The notes: a model not told the origin generated them from the sequence alone. A stretch of 64,000 nt of DNA from Bacteroides sp. 224 (GCF_010500995.1 NZ_QVMK01000010.1:1-64000); one strand, 5' to 3'. Shown: positions 39,128 through 48,844, counted from the first letter of the stretch. Program-made: numbers and translations.

Positions 39128-40249
39128 CTAACTGTTTGATAATGCTTTATATATATCTAAATGTTTCTGAATAACATTCGCAATTGAGAAATCTCTTTCT
39201 GCCAAGGATCTAGAGTTTTGCCCCATTTTCTTTCTTAGCTCTTTATTTTCGAATAAAAGTTTTAATTTCTCTGCTAACAGATCACTGTTTTTCACAGGGA
39301 TAAGATATCCATTAATTCCATCTTCAACAGTCTCTTTACAGCCAATTGATTGGGTTGTTATGATAGGACGCCCAACTGCCGTAGCTTCAATTAATGATTT
39401 CGGCAATCCCTCTTTATAATATGAAGGAAAAGCTACAATATGGGAACTTTGCAATAATTCAAAAATATCAGACCTGTATCCTAACCATTGTATATATTCT
39501 CCATCACAAACAGCTCTCAACTCTTCTTCTTTTATTGCATTAGGGCTATCGTCAATTCCTCCACAAATTATAAATTCAACTTTATTCTGATACTCTTTCT
39601 TCAATTTCTGCGCAGCATCAATTAATACAAAAATCCCTTTCTCAACAAGCATTCTTGCAGTTAATAACACTCTTATTTTCTCTGATACTGGCTCTGAAGT
39701 ATAAAAAAATTTATTTAAATCAACACCTGAACCTTTAATCAGATATGCCTGTTCATTTTTTATTATAGCTTTATTAATGAATAAAGATTTATCCTCATTA
39801 TTTTGAAAAATAACAGCCACTTTTTTACATTGGTGAGAATACTGTAGTATTTTGGGTACCATTTTTGAAATCAATGATCTATTCTCTGTAGAGAAAATTA
39901 TACCCAAACCACTTACAGCATTTACAATTCCAGGCAACTTTGCCAATTTGGCAGCCAATGTTCCCCACAAAATAGTTTTCAACCCTACATGGTGTACGAT
40001 TTGCGGTTTTTCTTTTTTGTATAGTTTGTAAAGAAAACTACAAACATACAACTCTTTCAAGATATTTCGCCCAGAACGACTCATTGGCAAATCAATCACG
40101 GTTAAGCCTAAATGTTGAATTTCGCTCTTCTTTCCTGTATCTTTTGTTACAATAGTAACATCATATCCTTCTTTTTGAGCTTCAAGGGCTATTTCTTTTC
40201 GATGCGAAAGGAAAAACCAATCAACATTAACTACAAGAAAAAGTTTCAT
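39128..40249 (-). CDS. GT4 family glycosyltransferase
   Basis: A 373-aa GT-B transferase with DWFFLSHRKEIALEAQKEGYD at the N-terminus (as in WbnK/PglA-type capsule transferases), VLLTARMLVEKGIFVLIDAA near 193-212, and the C-terminal EGLPKSLIEATAVGRPII near 281-298. It is cytoplasmic or peripheral at the inner membrane and adds one sugar of the repeat unit. Donor and linkage are unknown. It sits 3 nt before the UDP-GlcA epimerase start. Confidence 0.88.
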   Translation of the reverse strand: MKLFLVVNVDWFFLSHRKEIALEAQKEGYDVTIVTKDTGKKSEIQHLGLTVIDLPMSRSGRNILKELYVCSFLYKLYKKEKPQIVHHVGLKTILWGTLAAKLAKLPGIVNAVSGLGIIFSTENRSLISKMVPKILQYSHQCKKVAVIFQNNEDKSLFINKAIIKNEQAYLIKGSGVDLNKFFYTSEPVSEKIRVLLTARMLVEKGIFVLIDAAQKLKKEYQNKVEFIICGGIDDSPNAIKEEELRAVCDGEYIQWLGYRSDIFELLQSSHIVAFPSYYKEGLPKSLIEATAVGRPIITTQSIGCKETVEDGINGYLIPVKNSDLLAEKLKLLFENKELRKKMGQNSRSLAERDFSIANVIQKHLDIYKALSNS

Positions 40250-40268
40250 AAAATCGATCCATTAAACA

Positions 40269-40934
40269 TTACAGCTCCCATGAGACATCTTCTTTTACAC
40301 ATTTCACAGGATTTCCAGCATAAACACAATTCTCAACACTCAATTTTCGAGTTAAAACAACATTTGCTCCAATAACAACATTATTGGGAATTACAGTTCC
40401 TTTCAGGATCAAACATCTACAACCAATCCAGACATGATTACCTATAACAATTGATGAAGGCGTATTTAATATTTGATCATTTGAGTTTATAATCTTATGA
40501 AAATCTGTATCCATAATTAAAATATCCCATGACAACAAACAATCATTTCCAAATTCAATATTAGAGACACAAATTATAGATGATGCTGCCGATATCATAA
40601 AATTCCGTCCAAAAACAAGTACCCCTTTATCTCCAACGGATATTTTCGTTCCATGTCCAATATTAGCTTTACCTCTAAATATTACTGTTCCGCGAACATC
40701 CCAAATACTTCTTGTCTTCTTTTCATCAAATATGCCAACATTACCAAAACCAATTTTTATCATACCAGGAATGATATTACAATCCAAAATAATCTTCCCA
40801 GCAAATCCACGTAAATATACTTTCTTCGAAAGAAGAATAGGCATCTTTATAGCTTGCTTGAATGGCAAATATTTCAGATTAAAATATACCGATCTAGCAC
40901 TTATACTCAATATGTTACATAGACTCTTAATCAT
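40269..40934 (-). CDS. Hexapeptide-repeat acyltransferase (LbH fold) 1
   Basis: A 221-aa left-handed beta-helix acetyltransferase of the LacA/NodL/CysE class. Repeats run from about 80 to 210, ending IGNHVWIGCRCLILKGTVIPNNVVIGANVVLTRKL with the usual conserved WIG turn. It probably O-acetylates the polysaccharide. It overlaps the stop of the upstream GT4 gene by 8 nt. Confidence 0.88.
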   Translation of the reverse strand: MIKSLCNILSISARSVYFNLKYLPFKQAIKMPILLSKKVYLRGFAGKIILDCNIIPGMIKIGFGNVGIFDEKKTRSIWDVRGTVIFRGKANIGHGTKISVGDKGVLVFGRNFMISAASSIICVSNIEFGNDCLLSWDILIMDTDFHKIINSNDQILNTPSSIVIGNHVWIGCRCLILKGTVIPNNVVIGANVVLTRKLSVENCVYAGNPVKCVKEDVSWEL

Positions 40935-42012
40935 GTGAGTTGCAATTCATCAAACTTTCATAAATGTTAATATATTTATCTACCATACTATTAATATTAT
41001 ATTCTTCCGAGCGCTTAATACATCTTTTAGAAATCATTTTATAGTATGATTTATTATTTAAGAGTATGTCTATCTTACAAGCAAGTTCCTTATAATCTCC
41101 AACTTCAAACAAGAGCCCTGCACCTTCTACAACCTGCTTCAACCCATCAACATTTGATGCTATTATTGGCTTCCCTCCAGCCATAAATTCAACCGCAGTC
41201 AGTCCAAAACCTTCCCAAATTGAAGATTGCACTCCAATATATGATTCTGCTATCAATTTGGGTATATCACTTCTATTCCCCAAGAACTTGATCCGGTCAT
41301 AAAGATCACTTTCTTTTGCCATTTTTTTACATTTTTCCAGATTAGGACCTTCCCCAGCAAAAAAGACATATACATCAGGGGTTTTTATATATTCTAAAGC
41401 ACGTATTAATGAAACTTGATCCTTTTGATCAGAAAATCTCGAAACCATTAATATATTTTTTTTCTCTTGATTTTCTTGACCAATGTAGAAAGAGTAATCT
41501 GTCAGATTTACACCATTCTCAATAATAACAAATTGAGAATTCTCATTTTTTATATTTAGCCATTTCAAGAGTTTATCTTGAGTTTGAGTACTTATTGAAA
41601 TTATTCGCTTATATCTACCGTATATAAAACGCTCCACATTTCTTAATTTTTTTCTGTTTCTACGTTTATTATGAGTACTATGTTCTGTGTAGACCAATCT
41701 TAAAGAAGGAAAAAAGAAGCTTAACAATGAAACTATATATAAAGCAGGGAACAAATGAACATGAGCAATATCCCATTTGTTAAGGATTCGCACCAAAGTA
41801 ATAAAGACTTTTATTGAAAATTTCGTCTTTGTATCCAAAGAAATAATTTCTATACCAGCATCTTCTATTTTTCGTTCAAAATCGTTATGTAATCTAAAAA
41901 AAACGAGCACTGAGACATCAAGACCTCTATTCATTGTTAATGGCAATATTTCTGACAATAACCTTTGAGCTCCCCCAATCTCCAATGAATAAATTACATG
42001 CACAACTTTCAC
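40927..42012 (-). CDS. GT4 family glycosyltransferase
   Basis: A 361-aa GT-B transferase: VIYSLEIGGAQRLLSEIL near 6-23, IAHVHLFPALY, ILMVSRFSDQKDQVSLIRALEY near 195-214, and SIWEGFGLTAVEFMAGGKPIIAS near 277. The start is GTG at 42012, which overlaps the TGA of the preceding GT2 gene (GTGA). No in-frame ATG gives a better N-terminus. Donor and acceptor are unknown. Confidence 0.88.
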   Translation of the reverse strand: MKVVHVIYSLEIGGAQRLLSEILPLTMNRGLDVSVLVFFRLHNDFERKIEDAGIEIISLDTKTKFSIKVFITLVRILNKWDIAHVHLFPALYIVSLLSFFFPSLRLVYTEHSTHNKRRNRKKLRNVERFIYGRYKRIISISTQTQDKLLKWLNIKNENSQFVIIENGVNLTDYSFYIGQENQEKKNILMVSRFSDQKDQVSLIRALEYIKTPDVYVFFAGEGPNLEKCKKMAKESDLYDRIKFLGNRSDIPKLIAESYIGVQSSIWEGFGLTAVEFMAGGKPIIASNVDGLKQVVEGAGLLFEVGDYKELACKIDILLNNKSYYKMISKRCIKRSEEYNINSMVDKYINIYESLMNCNSHD

Positions 42013-42806
42013 TTTACTAGAAATCTAAAATTGGATATTTTCAAATATTTAATATTCCTAAGAACAAAATGCCCCCAAGATACCAGAAAAAGCATTTTCC
42101 TATATACGTATGGAATCTTATCATACGAATTTTTTCGTAATACGAAATTTATTTCTTCATTAATCGCACCTGAAGAGGTTATGCTTTCTGAATGTACCCT
42201 AAACCCCATAATATCCACATCTGAGTATTTAAATCTATTTTGGCTAAATAGTCTAAGTACATAATCATAATCAGCGGCAGCTTTAAGATTTACATAATCA
42301 TAATCTCCGGCTTTCAAACAAGCACTTCGTGACACAAATAATGTGCCATGCCCCACAAAAGTTAATTTCTTCGAACAAAGGAGTGTCTTATAGTTGGTCG
42401 GTATACCTTTTTTCTTCTTTATAAATTTATTATCTGCATCATATTTTAATAAATTTCCATATATTCCTGAATAGCTATTCTTCTCCTTCTTCAATTCATC
42501 AACAAGGCGCTCTATTACATGCTCATTTAAATAAAAATCATCTGAATTTAAAATTGCAATATAATCCCCAGTAGCTTTTTTCATTCCCTTATTTATTGCA
42601 TCATACATATTTTTGTCTGGTTCAGAAACAAAATATGATATTCTACTCAAATATTGCTGAATTATATTAATAGTGCTGTCAGTTGAATTTCCATCAATTA
42701 TTATATATTCAATATTATGATACGTCTGATTAAGAACACTTTCAATAGTATTCTTAATATAACGTTCACTGTTATAACAAACTGTAATTACACTAATCTT
42801 CAACAT
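42009..42806 (-). CDS. GT2 family glycosyltransferase
   Basis: A 265-aa GT-A inverting transferase. MLKISVITVCYNSERYIKNT opens at the ATG 42806; a GTG six codons upstream is less likely. SVLNQTYHNIEYIIIDGNSTD and the DxD-like ILNSDDFYL near residue 93 mark the nucleotide-sugar site. It overlaps the wzy stop by 14 nt and the next gene by 4 nt. Confidence 0.88.
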   Translation of the reverse strand: MLKISVITVCYNSERYIKNTIESVLNQTYHNIEYIIIDGNSTDSTINIIQQYLSRISYFVSEPDKNMYDAINKGMKKATGDYIAILNSDDFYLNEHVIERLVDELKKEKNSYSGIYGNLLKYDADNKFIKKKKGIPTNYKTLLCSKKLTFVGHGTLFVSRSACLKAGDYDYVNLKAAADYDYVLRLFSQNRFKYSDVDIMGFRVHSESITSSGAINEEINFVLRKNSYDKIPYVYRKMLFLVSWGHFVLRNIKYLKISNFRFLVK

Positions 42807-43998
42807 TCTTATTATATTTAACACAATAAAGCAATGATAGCAATAGCCAAAACCATGGGTAAATTATCATATCTACAAACATCAAATGGACTACAGAAGT
42901 AACAAAAGAGATAACAAAACAACACCTCCATCTATAGTCTTCTATACTTAAGATAACTGAAAAATGATTAATCAAAAATGTGACAAAAAGTATTAATCCC
43001 AAAATCCCAGTACTCATCAACACTACAAGGTATGAAGATATAAATGAACCTATTCCTAGTGTTTCATGAGCAGCGGGTCCATATCCAATAAACAAATTAA
43101 CCCCTTTCAAATATGGAAGTATCCCTTCAAATCGACTGGTTCTTTCATTCATTGAAGTGCTACCATCCAACTTAATATTTACTACCTCCAAAGCTTGATC
43201 AATAAAGGTAGATAAAAATAGAGACGCTAGTACAATACTAATCAAAATAAAAAATGTTTTTTTAAAAAAAACAGCAGCACTCTCCGAATAAACTATAAAA
43301 TAATAAAAAAAGACTATTAACGACATTAATAATGCAACAAAACCATAAGCACTAAATGTCACAAATAAAGATATTACAACTACTGATACATATATAATTC
43401 TTACCACTTTCTTTTTTTTTGAATTTATAAATATCCAACCTATAGATATAGGAGCAAAACATTCAAGAAAAAAAGAAAATTGCCCAGACTCTTCCATAAA
43501 AGATCTTGCTCTAATAAAAGTTAGAGCTAAAGGTTGATATTCCTCCACGCTACCACGAGGAATATATAAATTTAAATCTATTCCTGAAAAATTAACTGCA
43601 AAAAACTCAAATATGGCAAATACAGATGCAAAGAATACAGTAAAAGACAGAACATTAAAAATCTTATAAAAAAAAACAGAAGATAAACTTATTACATATA
43701 ACAATGTTTTTTTTACCACAAAATAAAAAATAAAAAAAGACCAAGTCCACATCACCCAGTGGTTCAAAGCTTTATTTGCTTCAGAAAATAAAAAGAGAGA
43801 AAAAGTTAGTATAGCCCAAATTATATATAACAAACTTGGCTTTAGTATTATTTTATGCCATTTTACATGACAAAAGAAAACAACACATAATATTAATGAT
43901 ATAAAAGTAGGAATATTCACAAAAGATGAGACAGCAAATGCGTTTGTAAAAACAGAACAAAAAATAAAACACAATATAATATTCTGTGCAATCTGCAT
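42793..43998 (-). CDS. Predicted O-antigen/capsule polymerase Wzy
   Basis: A 401-aa very hydrophobic protein with about ten transmembrane helices and a larger periplasmic loop near residues 125-160 (GSVEEYQPLALTFIRARSFMEES) followed by another near 260-295. Sequence recognition is weak, as usual for Wzy. The call rests on topology, size and position in a Wzx-containing locus that would otherwise lack a polymerase. The gene is very A+T-rich, with homopolymer runs of nine (T9 at 43412-43420 and A9 at 43668-43676 on the plus strand). Confidence 0.7.
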   Translation of the reverse strand: MQIAQNIILCFIFCSVFTNAFAVSSFVNIPTFISLILCVVFFCHVKWHKIILKPSLLYIIWAILTFSLFLFSEANKALNHWVMWTWSFFIFYFVVKKTLLYVISLSSVFFYKIFNVLSFTVFFASVFAIFEFFAVNFSGIDLNLYIPRGSVEEYQPLALTFIRARSFMEESGQFSFFLECFAPISIGWIFINSKKKKVVRIIYVSVVVISLFVTFSAYGFVALLMSLIVFFYYFIVYSESAAVFFKKTFFILISIVLASLFLSTFIDQALEVVNIKLDGSTSMNERTSRFEGILPYLKGVNLFIGYGPAAHETLGIGSFISSYLVVLMSTGILGLILFVTFLINHFSVILSIEDYRWRCCFVISFVTSVVHLMFVDMIIYPWFWLLLSLLYCVKYNKNVED

Positions 43999-44618
43999 TA
44001 ACGCTCATTTTTCTTTATTACTCTACATGGATTTCCTGCTGCTATACAATCATTAGGAATATCTTTTGTCACAACACTACCACTACCAATTACAGCTCGG
44101 TCTCCGATTCTAACCCCCTTTAATATTATGGTTCTTGTTCCTATTAAAACATCATTTCCAATAAATATCGGACTTTTCTTAGTATTCAACAAATCATTAT
44201 TTGTACTATGTCGATCAAGATAATTAAGACTATGAGCGTCACTATCTAAAATAATACAATCACCTCCTATTTTCACATTATCACCAATATTTACATATTC
44301 ATTAACCCACAAACACGCAGAACTTATTCCTACATTATTACCAATAATAAGTTTAGCATTTGGATTTACTCTTATACAACCTCTTATATTTCTTGATAAT
44401 GGATTATAAGCATTTGCACTAGTGAAAAAGAAATCATTACCAATATGTACACTTCCACCTCTTCCTAATTGAAGAAAAATTCGATCATAAATCCGTAAAT
44501 TAGAACCAAAATTCACACCAACAACGTTAAATAGCAAACGATTCCAAATTATATAAAAGTGTGAAGTCAATCTTCTCGGAAATCGAAAAAAACGTCCCAA
44601 ATAGTAATGAATACCCAT
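43998..44618 (-). CDS. Hexapeptide-repeat acyltransferase (LbH fold) 2
   Basis: A 206-aa acetyltransferase of the WcaF/Maa class, with beta-helix repeats from about 50 to 195. It carries ILDSDAHSLNYLDR near 128-141 (the His in DAHS is the usual catalytic position) and PIFIGNDVLIGTRTIILKGVRIGDRAVIGSGSVV. It probably acetylates a sugar of the repeat unit. Its stop shares one base with the wzy start codon. Confidence 0.88.
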   Translation of the reverse strand: MGIHYYLGRFFRFPRRLTSHFYIIWNRLLFNVVGVNFGSNLRIYDRIFLQLGRGGSVHIGNDFFFTSANAYNPLSRNIRGCIRVNPNAKLIIGNNVGISSACLWVNEYVNIGDNVKIGGDCIILDSDAHSLNYLDRHSTNNDLLNTKKSPIFIGNDVLIGTRTIILKGVRIGDRAVIGSGSVVTKDIPNDCIAAGNPCRVIKKNER

Positions 44619-44635
44619 ATTACAAAACTATAAAA

Positions 44636-45724
44636 TTATCTATATTCTTCCATCAAATCGCGCATAACATTCAGAAAGCCATTGCCATATTTTAAATCTG
44701 GTTCCAAATAATTACCTTCCCCCCATTCATTCCATGCTTTAATAAATAATATATTATGGCGACTATCTTTAGTATTTTCTGTCATACGCATTAAAACATT
44801 TCCCAACAGCTCACCCCATTTTTCTGGAGTAGAATTCGTTAAAATGAGTCCATTTTTTTGACTTCTTGGCGAATGATCAAAGTTTGGCAAAACACAAGGA
44901 TAAAGTTGTTTTTTCTTAAAATCCACATGATTTAATAAATATTTGGTGTATTCTTCATATTTATATTTCCGAGGAATACCTAAGATTTTTTTTATCAACT
45001 TCCTAAAGCAAACACTAAAAAAAATACGATCATCAAATATACCTTTTATGCAATCATATGTAACAGCATCAAAACCTAATTTTAAAAATAACTCTATATC
45101 TTCCTCAAAGAAGGTAAAAGCCACAAAATGAATGCCAGATAAACCATTCTTCAATGCTAATTCATTCCATAAACAAATAAATTCTTTAACATTTGGTATA
45201 TCCTTAGGAGCAAATATAGCAAATAAAGGTTTATTATCAACTCTTATATATCTTTCATCTCGAAATGCTGGCAAAAGGGCATAAAAATGATTTATATAAT
45301 CTTCACGCCCTGGATATTCTTGCTTTATCAACAGTTTGTCTGCTATATCTGCTTTCCATGTTTTTGCATACCAAGAATGATTTGCCCAGCATAAGCAGAA
45401 AGGAAAATCAGGCTTACCTGTCTCTAATACTTCTTCAAATACTCTATCCAAAAGTCGATATCCAGAAAACCAATAATGCCAATAACAAAAGCCTTCTATT
45501 CCAGCATCTGCTGCCAACTTTGCTTGTTCAATTCTTACCTCTGGAATTCTCAGATCATAATATCCTAAATCTGTAGGAACTTTGGGTTGATAATGTCCTT
45601 TAAACAATGGCTGAGCCTTACCTACATTTGTCCATTCCGTAAATCCTTTTCCCCACCATTCATCATTTTCAGGAGTAGGATAAAATTGGGGCAAATAGAA
45701 CGATATTAATCTTGGTTTATTCAT
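44636..45724 (-). CDS. WbsX-like / GH99-related glycan-processing protein
   Basis: A 362-aa protein of the WbsX family (related to GH99 glycosidases), found in O-antigen and capsule loci. Typical stretches are ISFYLPQFYPTPENDEWWGKG near 7-27, GFCYWHYWFSG near 97-107, CLCWANHSW near 130-138, and the C-terminal AWNEWGEGNYLEPD near 330-343. The family is often annotated as glycosyltransferase, but its fold is that of a glycoside hydrolase. No signal peptide is seen, so it should act in the cytoplasm. It overlaps the preceding GT2 gene by 4 nt. Confidence 0.85.
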   Translation of the reverse strand: MNKPRLISFYLPQFYPTPENDEWWGKGFTEWTNVGKAQPLFKGHYQPKVPTDLGYYDLRIPEVRIEQAKLAADAGIEGFCYWHYWFSGYRLLDRVFEEVLETGKPDFPFCLCWANHSWYAKTWKADIADKLLIKQEYPGREDYINHFYALLPAFRDERYIRVDNKPLFAIFAPKDIPNVKEFICLWNELALKNGLSGIHFVAFTFFEEDIELFLKLGFDAVTYDCIKGIFDDRIFFSVCFRKLIKKILGIPRKYKYEEYTKYLLNHVDFKKKQLYPCVLPNFDHSPRSQKNGLILTNSTPEKWGELLGNVLMRMTENTKDSRHNILFIKAWNEWGEGNYLEPDLKYGNGFLNVMRDLMEEYR

Positions 45725-46557
45725 AATCTTCTTTCTATACGAGTAAATAATCCTACTAAAAGTCCTTTTAGATAGGATTCAATTTTAACTTTTTTATTCT
45801 TTTCTAACAATAAAATCTTAAATGGCCACTTTAATAAAACTGAATAAAAAAACCACTTCTTTTTATCTTTAGGCATAATATGTGAATATTCTCTCCATAA
45901 AAATATATGATTCCGGATAATATAGTATATTCTAAAAGAAGAATAGTTTGATATATAAATTCCAAACTTAGTTTTACTAGTATCTCCAAACCTCTGAATA
46001 ATTAAACTATCAGAAATCAGTAACGTTTTCACATCATTTATGTGACAACGATAACAAAACTCTGTATCAATAGCATCAATAAAATATTGTTCCTTAAAAA
46101 AACCAACAACGGAGAAAATTCTTAAATCATAAATAGCTCCTGATGTTATCGGATCTAAATAAAAAATATTACCATTTTTAGGGAAACGATTATTCGGATT
46201 CGGAGTATAACACATAGGATTGTTTTGATCAACATTTTGCCCCACAGTATATATATACTTTCTAAAATCATTAAAAAGGCTATCCTGATCCATTGTTAAC
46301 AAATGAGAATAGCCTTTCTCAATTCCCCATTTTGCTATGACATTTAAAGGATATGCAATACCTTCATTTTTCATAGTTCCTTTATACATAATTTTGTTTT
46401 CATAATCTGCAAAATGTATAGAATATTTTTCTCGCTCAAAAACAGGAGTATTTTCCCATATTACTAATTTATCAACAAAATCTATGTATTTTAAAATATT
46501 CTCACGAAGAAGCGCCAGATCCGGATAATAGGTAATAACAACTGCCAACAATTTCAT
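45721..46557 (-). CDS. GT2 family glycosyltransferase, rhamnosyltransferase-like
   Basis: A 278-aa GT-A protein: AVVITYYPDLALLRENILKY at the N-terminus, LTMDQDSLF near residue 90 (the DxD-type metal site, as in rhamnosyltransferases of the RfbF/WbbL type), and FYLDPITSGAIYDL. It has a hydrophobic patch near the C-terminus. Given rmlA/rmlC at the end of the operon, a rhamnose donor is possible but unproven. It overlaps wzx by 4 nt (ATGA). Confidence 0.85.
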   Translation of the reverse strand: MKLLAVVITYYPDLALLRENILKYIDFVDKLVIWENTPVFEREKYSIHFADYENKIMYKGTMKNEGIAYPLNVIAKWGIEKGYSHLLTMDQDSLFNDFRKYIYTVGQNVDQNNPMCYTPNPNNRFPKNGNIFYLDPITSGAIYDLRIFSVVGFFKEQYFIDAIDTEFCYRCHINDVKTLLISDSLIIQRFGDTSKTKFGIYISNYSSFRIYYIIRNHIFLWREYSHIMPKDKKKWFFYSVLLKWPFKILLLEKNKKVKIESYLKGLLVGLFTRIERRL

Positions 46558-47984
46558 AACTTCTTTTTCTTAAAAAAAGAACCTATAGTTCTGAATTCTC
46601 GGATATTAAAAAGATGTCCTATTGAAAAATAAAACATTATTCCTACCATGAAACCAACTATAATTTTCCAAACTTCATTATCAATAACCGATATAGATAT
46701 TTTCATTACTATTCCCATAAGACAGGAAAGAACAAAAATAGGAAGTATTTCTTTGATCTGAGCCACATAACCTGTTGGCACAACACGTTTTACAAAAGCT
46801 ATAATAATAACAATATCCAAAATACTATAAAACAAAATCCCCCAACACAAAACCTCAACACCAAAAGGTAAAGTTAGAAATAAAATAATTATTGCTATTA
46901 TTTTTTTTATTATTTCTGCTTTAAAAAAATAATCACTCCTACCTCTAACATTTAGCATTTGATTATTTATCATCATTATTGGGCTCCACATATAAGCAAT
47001 ACATATAATTGACAATAATTTTGCTGAAGGCAACCATTTATCCGTTAAAATTAACAAAATTAAAGAATCAGAGAGCACTGAAATTCCTATCATCAATGGG
47101 AATATAATAAAACATGAAAATCTTAAATATTTTTTAAAGGACACTAACAATTTCACCATATCATCTTGGAATTCGCATTGAATTGGATAAATAGCTCGAG
47201 TTATCACTTGTACTATATTACTTGATGAGAATAATGCTATTGAGTTTGCTCTATTGTAGAATCCAACATCAGTTGCAGAATACACCTTTCCAATAACTAG
47301 GCTATACAAATTTACATAAATGGTATGAAGCAACCCTGACATCAGTAATTTTGATCCAAAAGCGAAAAGTTTTTTAGCCGATTTTATTGAGAAAATAAAC
47401 TGAGGCAACCATTTAGCAAAAATCCATAACAATATCACACCTAATAAATTATTTAATAATGTTTGTACAACCAAAGCCCAAACTCCATATCCTTGATAAG
47501 CTAAGTATATACCAATTATCCCACTTAAGCTTACAGAAATCAAAGAAGCTTTTGCCTGAGTTTTAAAATCTAACTTTATAACTAATCTTGCTCGCTGCAC
47601 AACTGAGAAAGCTAAAATGACAACGTTCAATCCAATACATCTAGACAATAAGATTAATTGTGGTTCCTCATAAAACGAAGCTATGAAAGGAGAAGCGATC
47701 CATAACAAAAAATATGCTATAACAGAAATAAATATATTTATAAAAAAAACGGTTGAATAATCAATTGCAGTTCTATTTTTTTTTTGTATTAAAGCACTTG
47801 AAAAACCACTATCAACAAAACTTTGCGCGATAGCCAAAAAAACACCTAACATTGCAATTAGCCCAAACTCTGATGGGTAAACAAAACGAGCGATAACAAC
47901 ACCTATTACAAATTGCATTCCTTGTACAGAAAAACGATCAATGGCACTCCACAATAGTCCTTTAACAGATTTACTTTTCAACAT
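46554..47984 (-). CDS. Wzx-type polysaccharide flippase (PST/MOP family)
   Basis: Flips undecaprenyl-linked repeat units across the inner membrane. With the ATG at 47984 the protein has 476 aa; a TTG eight codons upstream was not chosen. SVKGLLWSAIDRFSVQG at the N-terminus and IARFVYPSEFGLIAMLGVF near 31-49 are typical. About twelve to fourteen transmembrane segments are visible. The coding strand contains a run of ten A (47776-47785 on the plus strand is T10) around the QKKN codons near residue 70, a possible slippage site. It is the first biosynthetic gene after upxY, 177 nt downstream. Confidence 0.9.
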   Translation of the reverse strand: MLKSKSVKGLLWSAIDRFSVQGMQFVIGVVIARFVYPSEFGLIAMLGVFLAIAQSFVDSGFSSALIQKKNRTAIDYSTVFFINIFISVIAYFLLWIASPFIASFYEEPQLILLSRCIGLNVVILAFSVVQRARLVIKLDFKTQAKASLISVSLSGIIGIYLAYQGYGVWALVVQTLLNNLLGVILLWIFAKWLPQFIFSIKSAKKLFAFGSKLLMSGLLHTIYVNLYSLVIGKVYSATDVGFYNRANSIALFSSSNIVQVITRAIYPIQCEFQDDMVKLLVSFKKYLRFSCFIIFPLMIGISVLSDSLILLILTDKWLPSAKLLSIICIAYMWSPIMMINNQMLNVRGRSDYFFKAEIIKKIIAIIILFLTLPFGVEVLCWGILFYSILDIVIIIAFVKRVVPTGYVAQIKEILPIFVLSCLMGIVMKISISVIDNEVWKIIVGFMVGIMFYFSIGHLFNIREFRTIGSFFKKKKL

Positions 47985-48161
47985 ATTGAAATATTTACAA
48001 GAAAACAATCACACATTTATGAATGCCTAATACTTTTTGCTTTTCAGTTCTTATCTTATATTTAGACTTCCTACCAATACATTAATTGAGTTCTGTTCAT
48101 TGAAATCCAAAAGCTAATTATTTACATATTGGTTCATTAGTTTATAAATTGAAATTCTCAA

Positions 48162-48683
48162 CTACACAACCTTCACCTTCTCCACAAACCTCTTCGGCAC
48201 CCTCACCGTCACCGCCATCACCTGCGGAATTCTTATCATCACATGCGTTTTATTCGCTATGCTCATCAGTTCTCCTTCAATACCACAGAAATCTCCCTTT
48301 ACCACTCGTACTTTTTCTCCTACTGTAAATGGCTCAGTCTCAACGCTTACGCCATCGGGAGCTATATCCATTACAAACATAAAATCTTTCATCTGTCTGT
48401 CTGGTACAACTAACATAGAATGAGTAGATAAATCTTTCATGTAGAAGAGTTGCACGCCGTAGTCATTGGCTATAGAGCAAGCCCTATCTTTAGTGGCTCT
48501 AACAAATATCACATTCCGGATAACAGGCACTTCCACCATCTTTCGGCGATATTTCAACTCTCTAACTATTTTTCTGGTAGGCAGGAAGTATTCAACATTC
48601 AACTTTTTCAACGCATCACGAACAGCAAACTCCTGATCCCTACGAGTACGGGCAGCAAACCAAAACTCCTGTTGCTCAGCCAT
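48162..48683 (-). CDS. UpxY-type transcription antiterminator (NusG-like)
   Basis: A 173-aa NusG paralogue that, in Bacteroides, lets RNA polymerase read through the leader of its own capsule operon. The NusG N-terminal domain covers about 5-110 (WFAARTRRDQEFAVRDAL; EYFLPTRKIVRELKYRR). The KOW domain is VGEKVRVVKGDFCGIEGEL near 120-138. Start: ATG at 48683 (a TTG two codons earlier is less likely). It is first in the operon, downstream of a near-consensus promoter and of two competing hairpins. The usual partner gene upxZ is missing between it and wzx. Confidence 0.92.
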   Translation of the reverse strand: MAEQQEFWFAARTRRDQEFAVRDALKKLNVEYFLPTRKIVRELKYRRKMVEVPVIRNVIFVRATKDRACSIANDYGVQLFYMKDLSTHSMLVVPDRQMKDFMFVMDIAPDGVSVETEPFTVGEKVRVVKGDFCGIEGELMSIANKTHVMIRIPQVMAVTVRVPKRFVEKVKVV

Positions 48684-48721
48684 TTGCAATTATATTTCGT
48701 GGTTATTTTGATTGTTTTTAG

Positions 48722-48766
48722 AACGCTTCGCGTTTTGGACAAGACATTAAAATCCTGTTCAAAACG
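48722..48766 (-). promoter_or_regulatory. Two mutually exclusive hairpins in the upxY leader
   Basis: On the minus strand the leader first forms a long imperfect hairpin (48766-48731; arms CGTTTTGAACAGGA / TCTTGTCCAAAACG) and then a short one (48734-48722; AACGC-GAA-GCGTT) followed by CTAAAAAC. They share 48731-48734, so only one can form at a time. This is the layout expected of an attenuator that an antiterminator could control. Confidence 0.6.
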
Positions 48767-48844
48767 ACTCATTTTTTACACCAAAACAGAATGATTTGCT
48801 TTCTCAAAAGCACAAAATATCACTCTATTTACTGATTAAAGACA

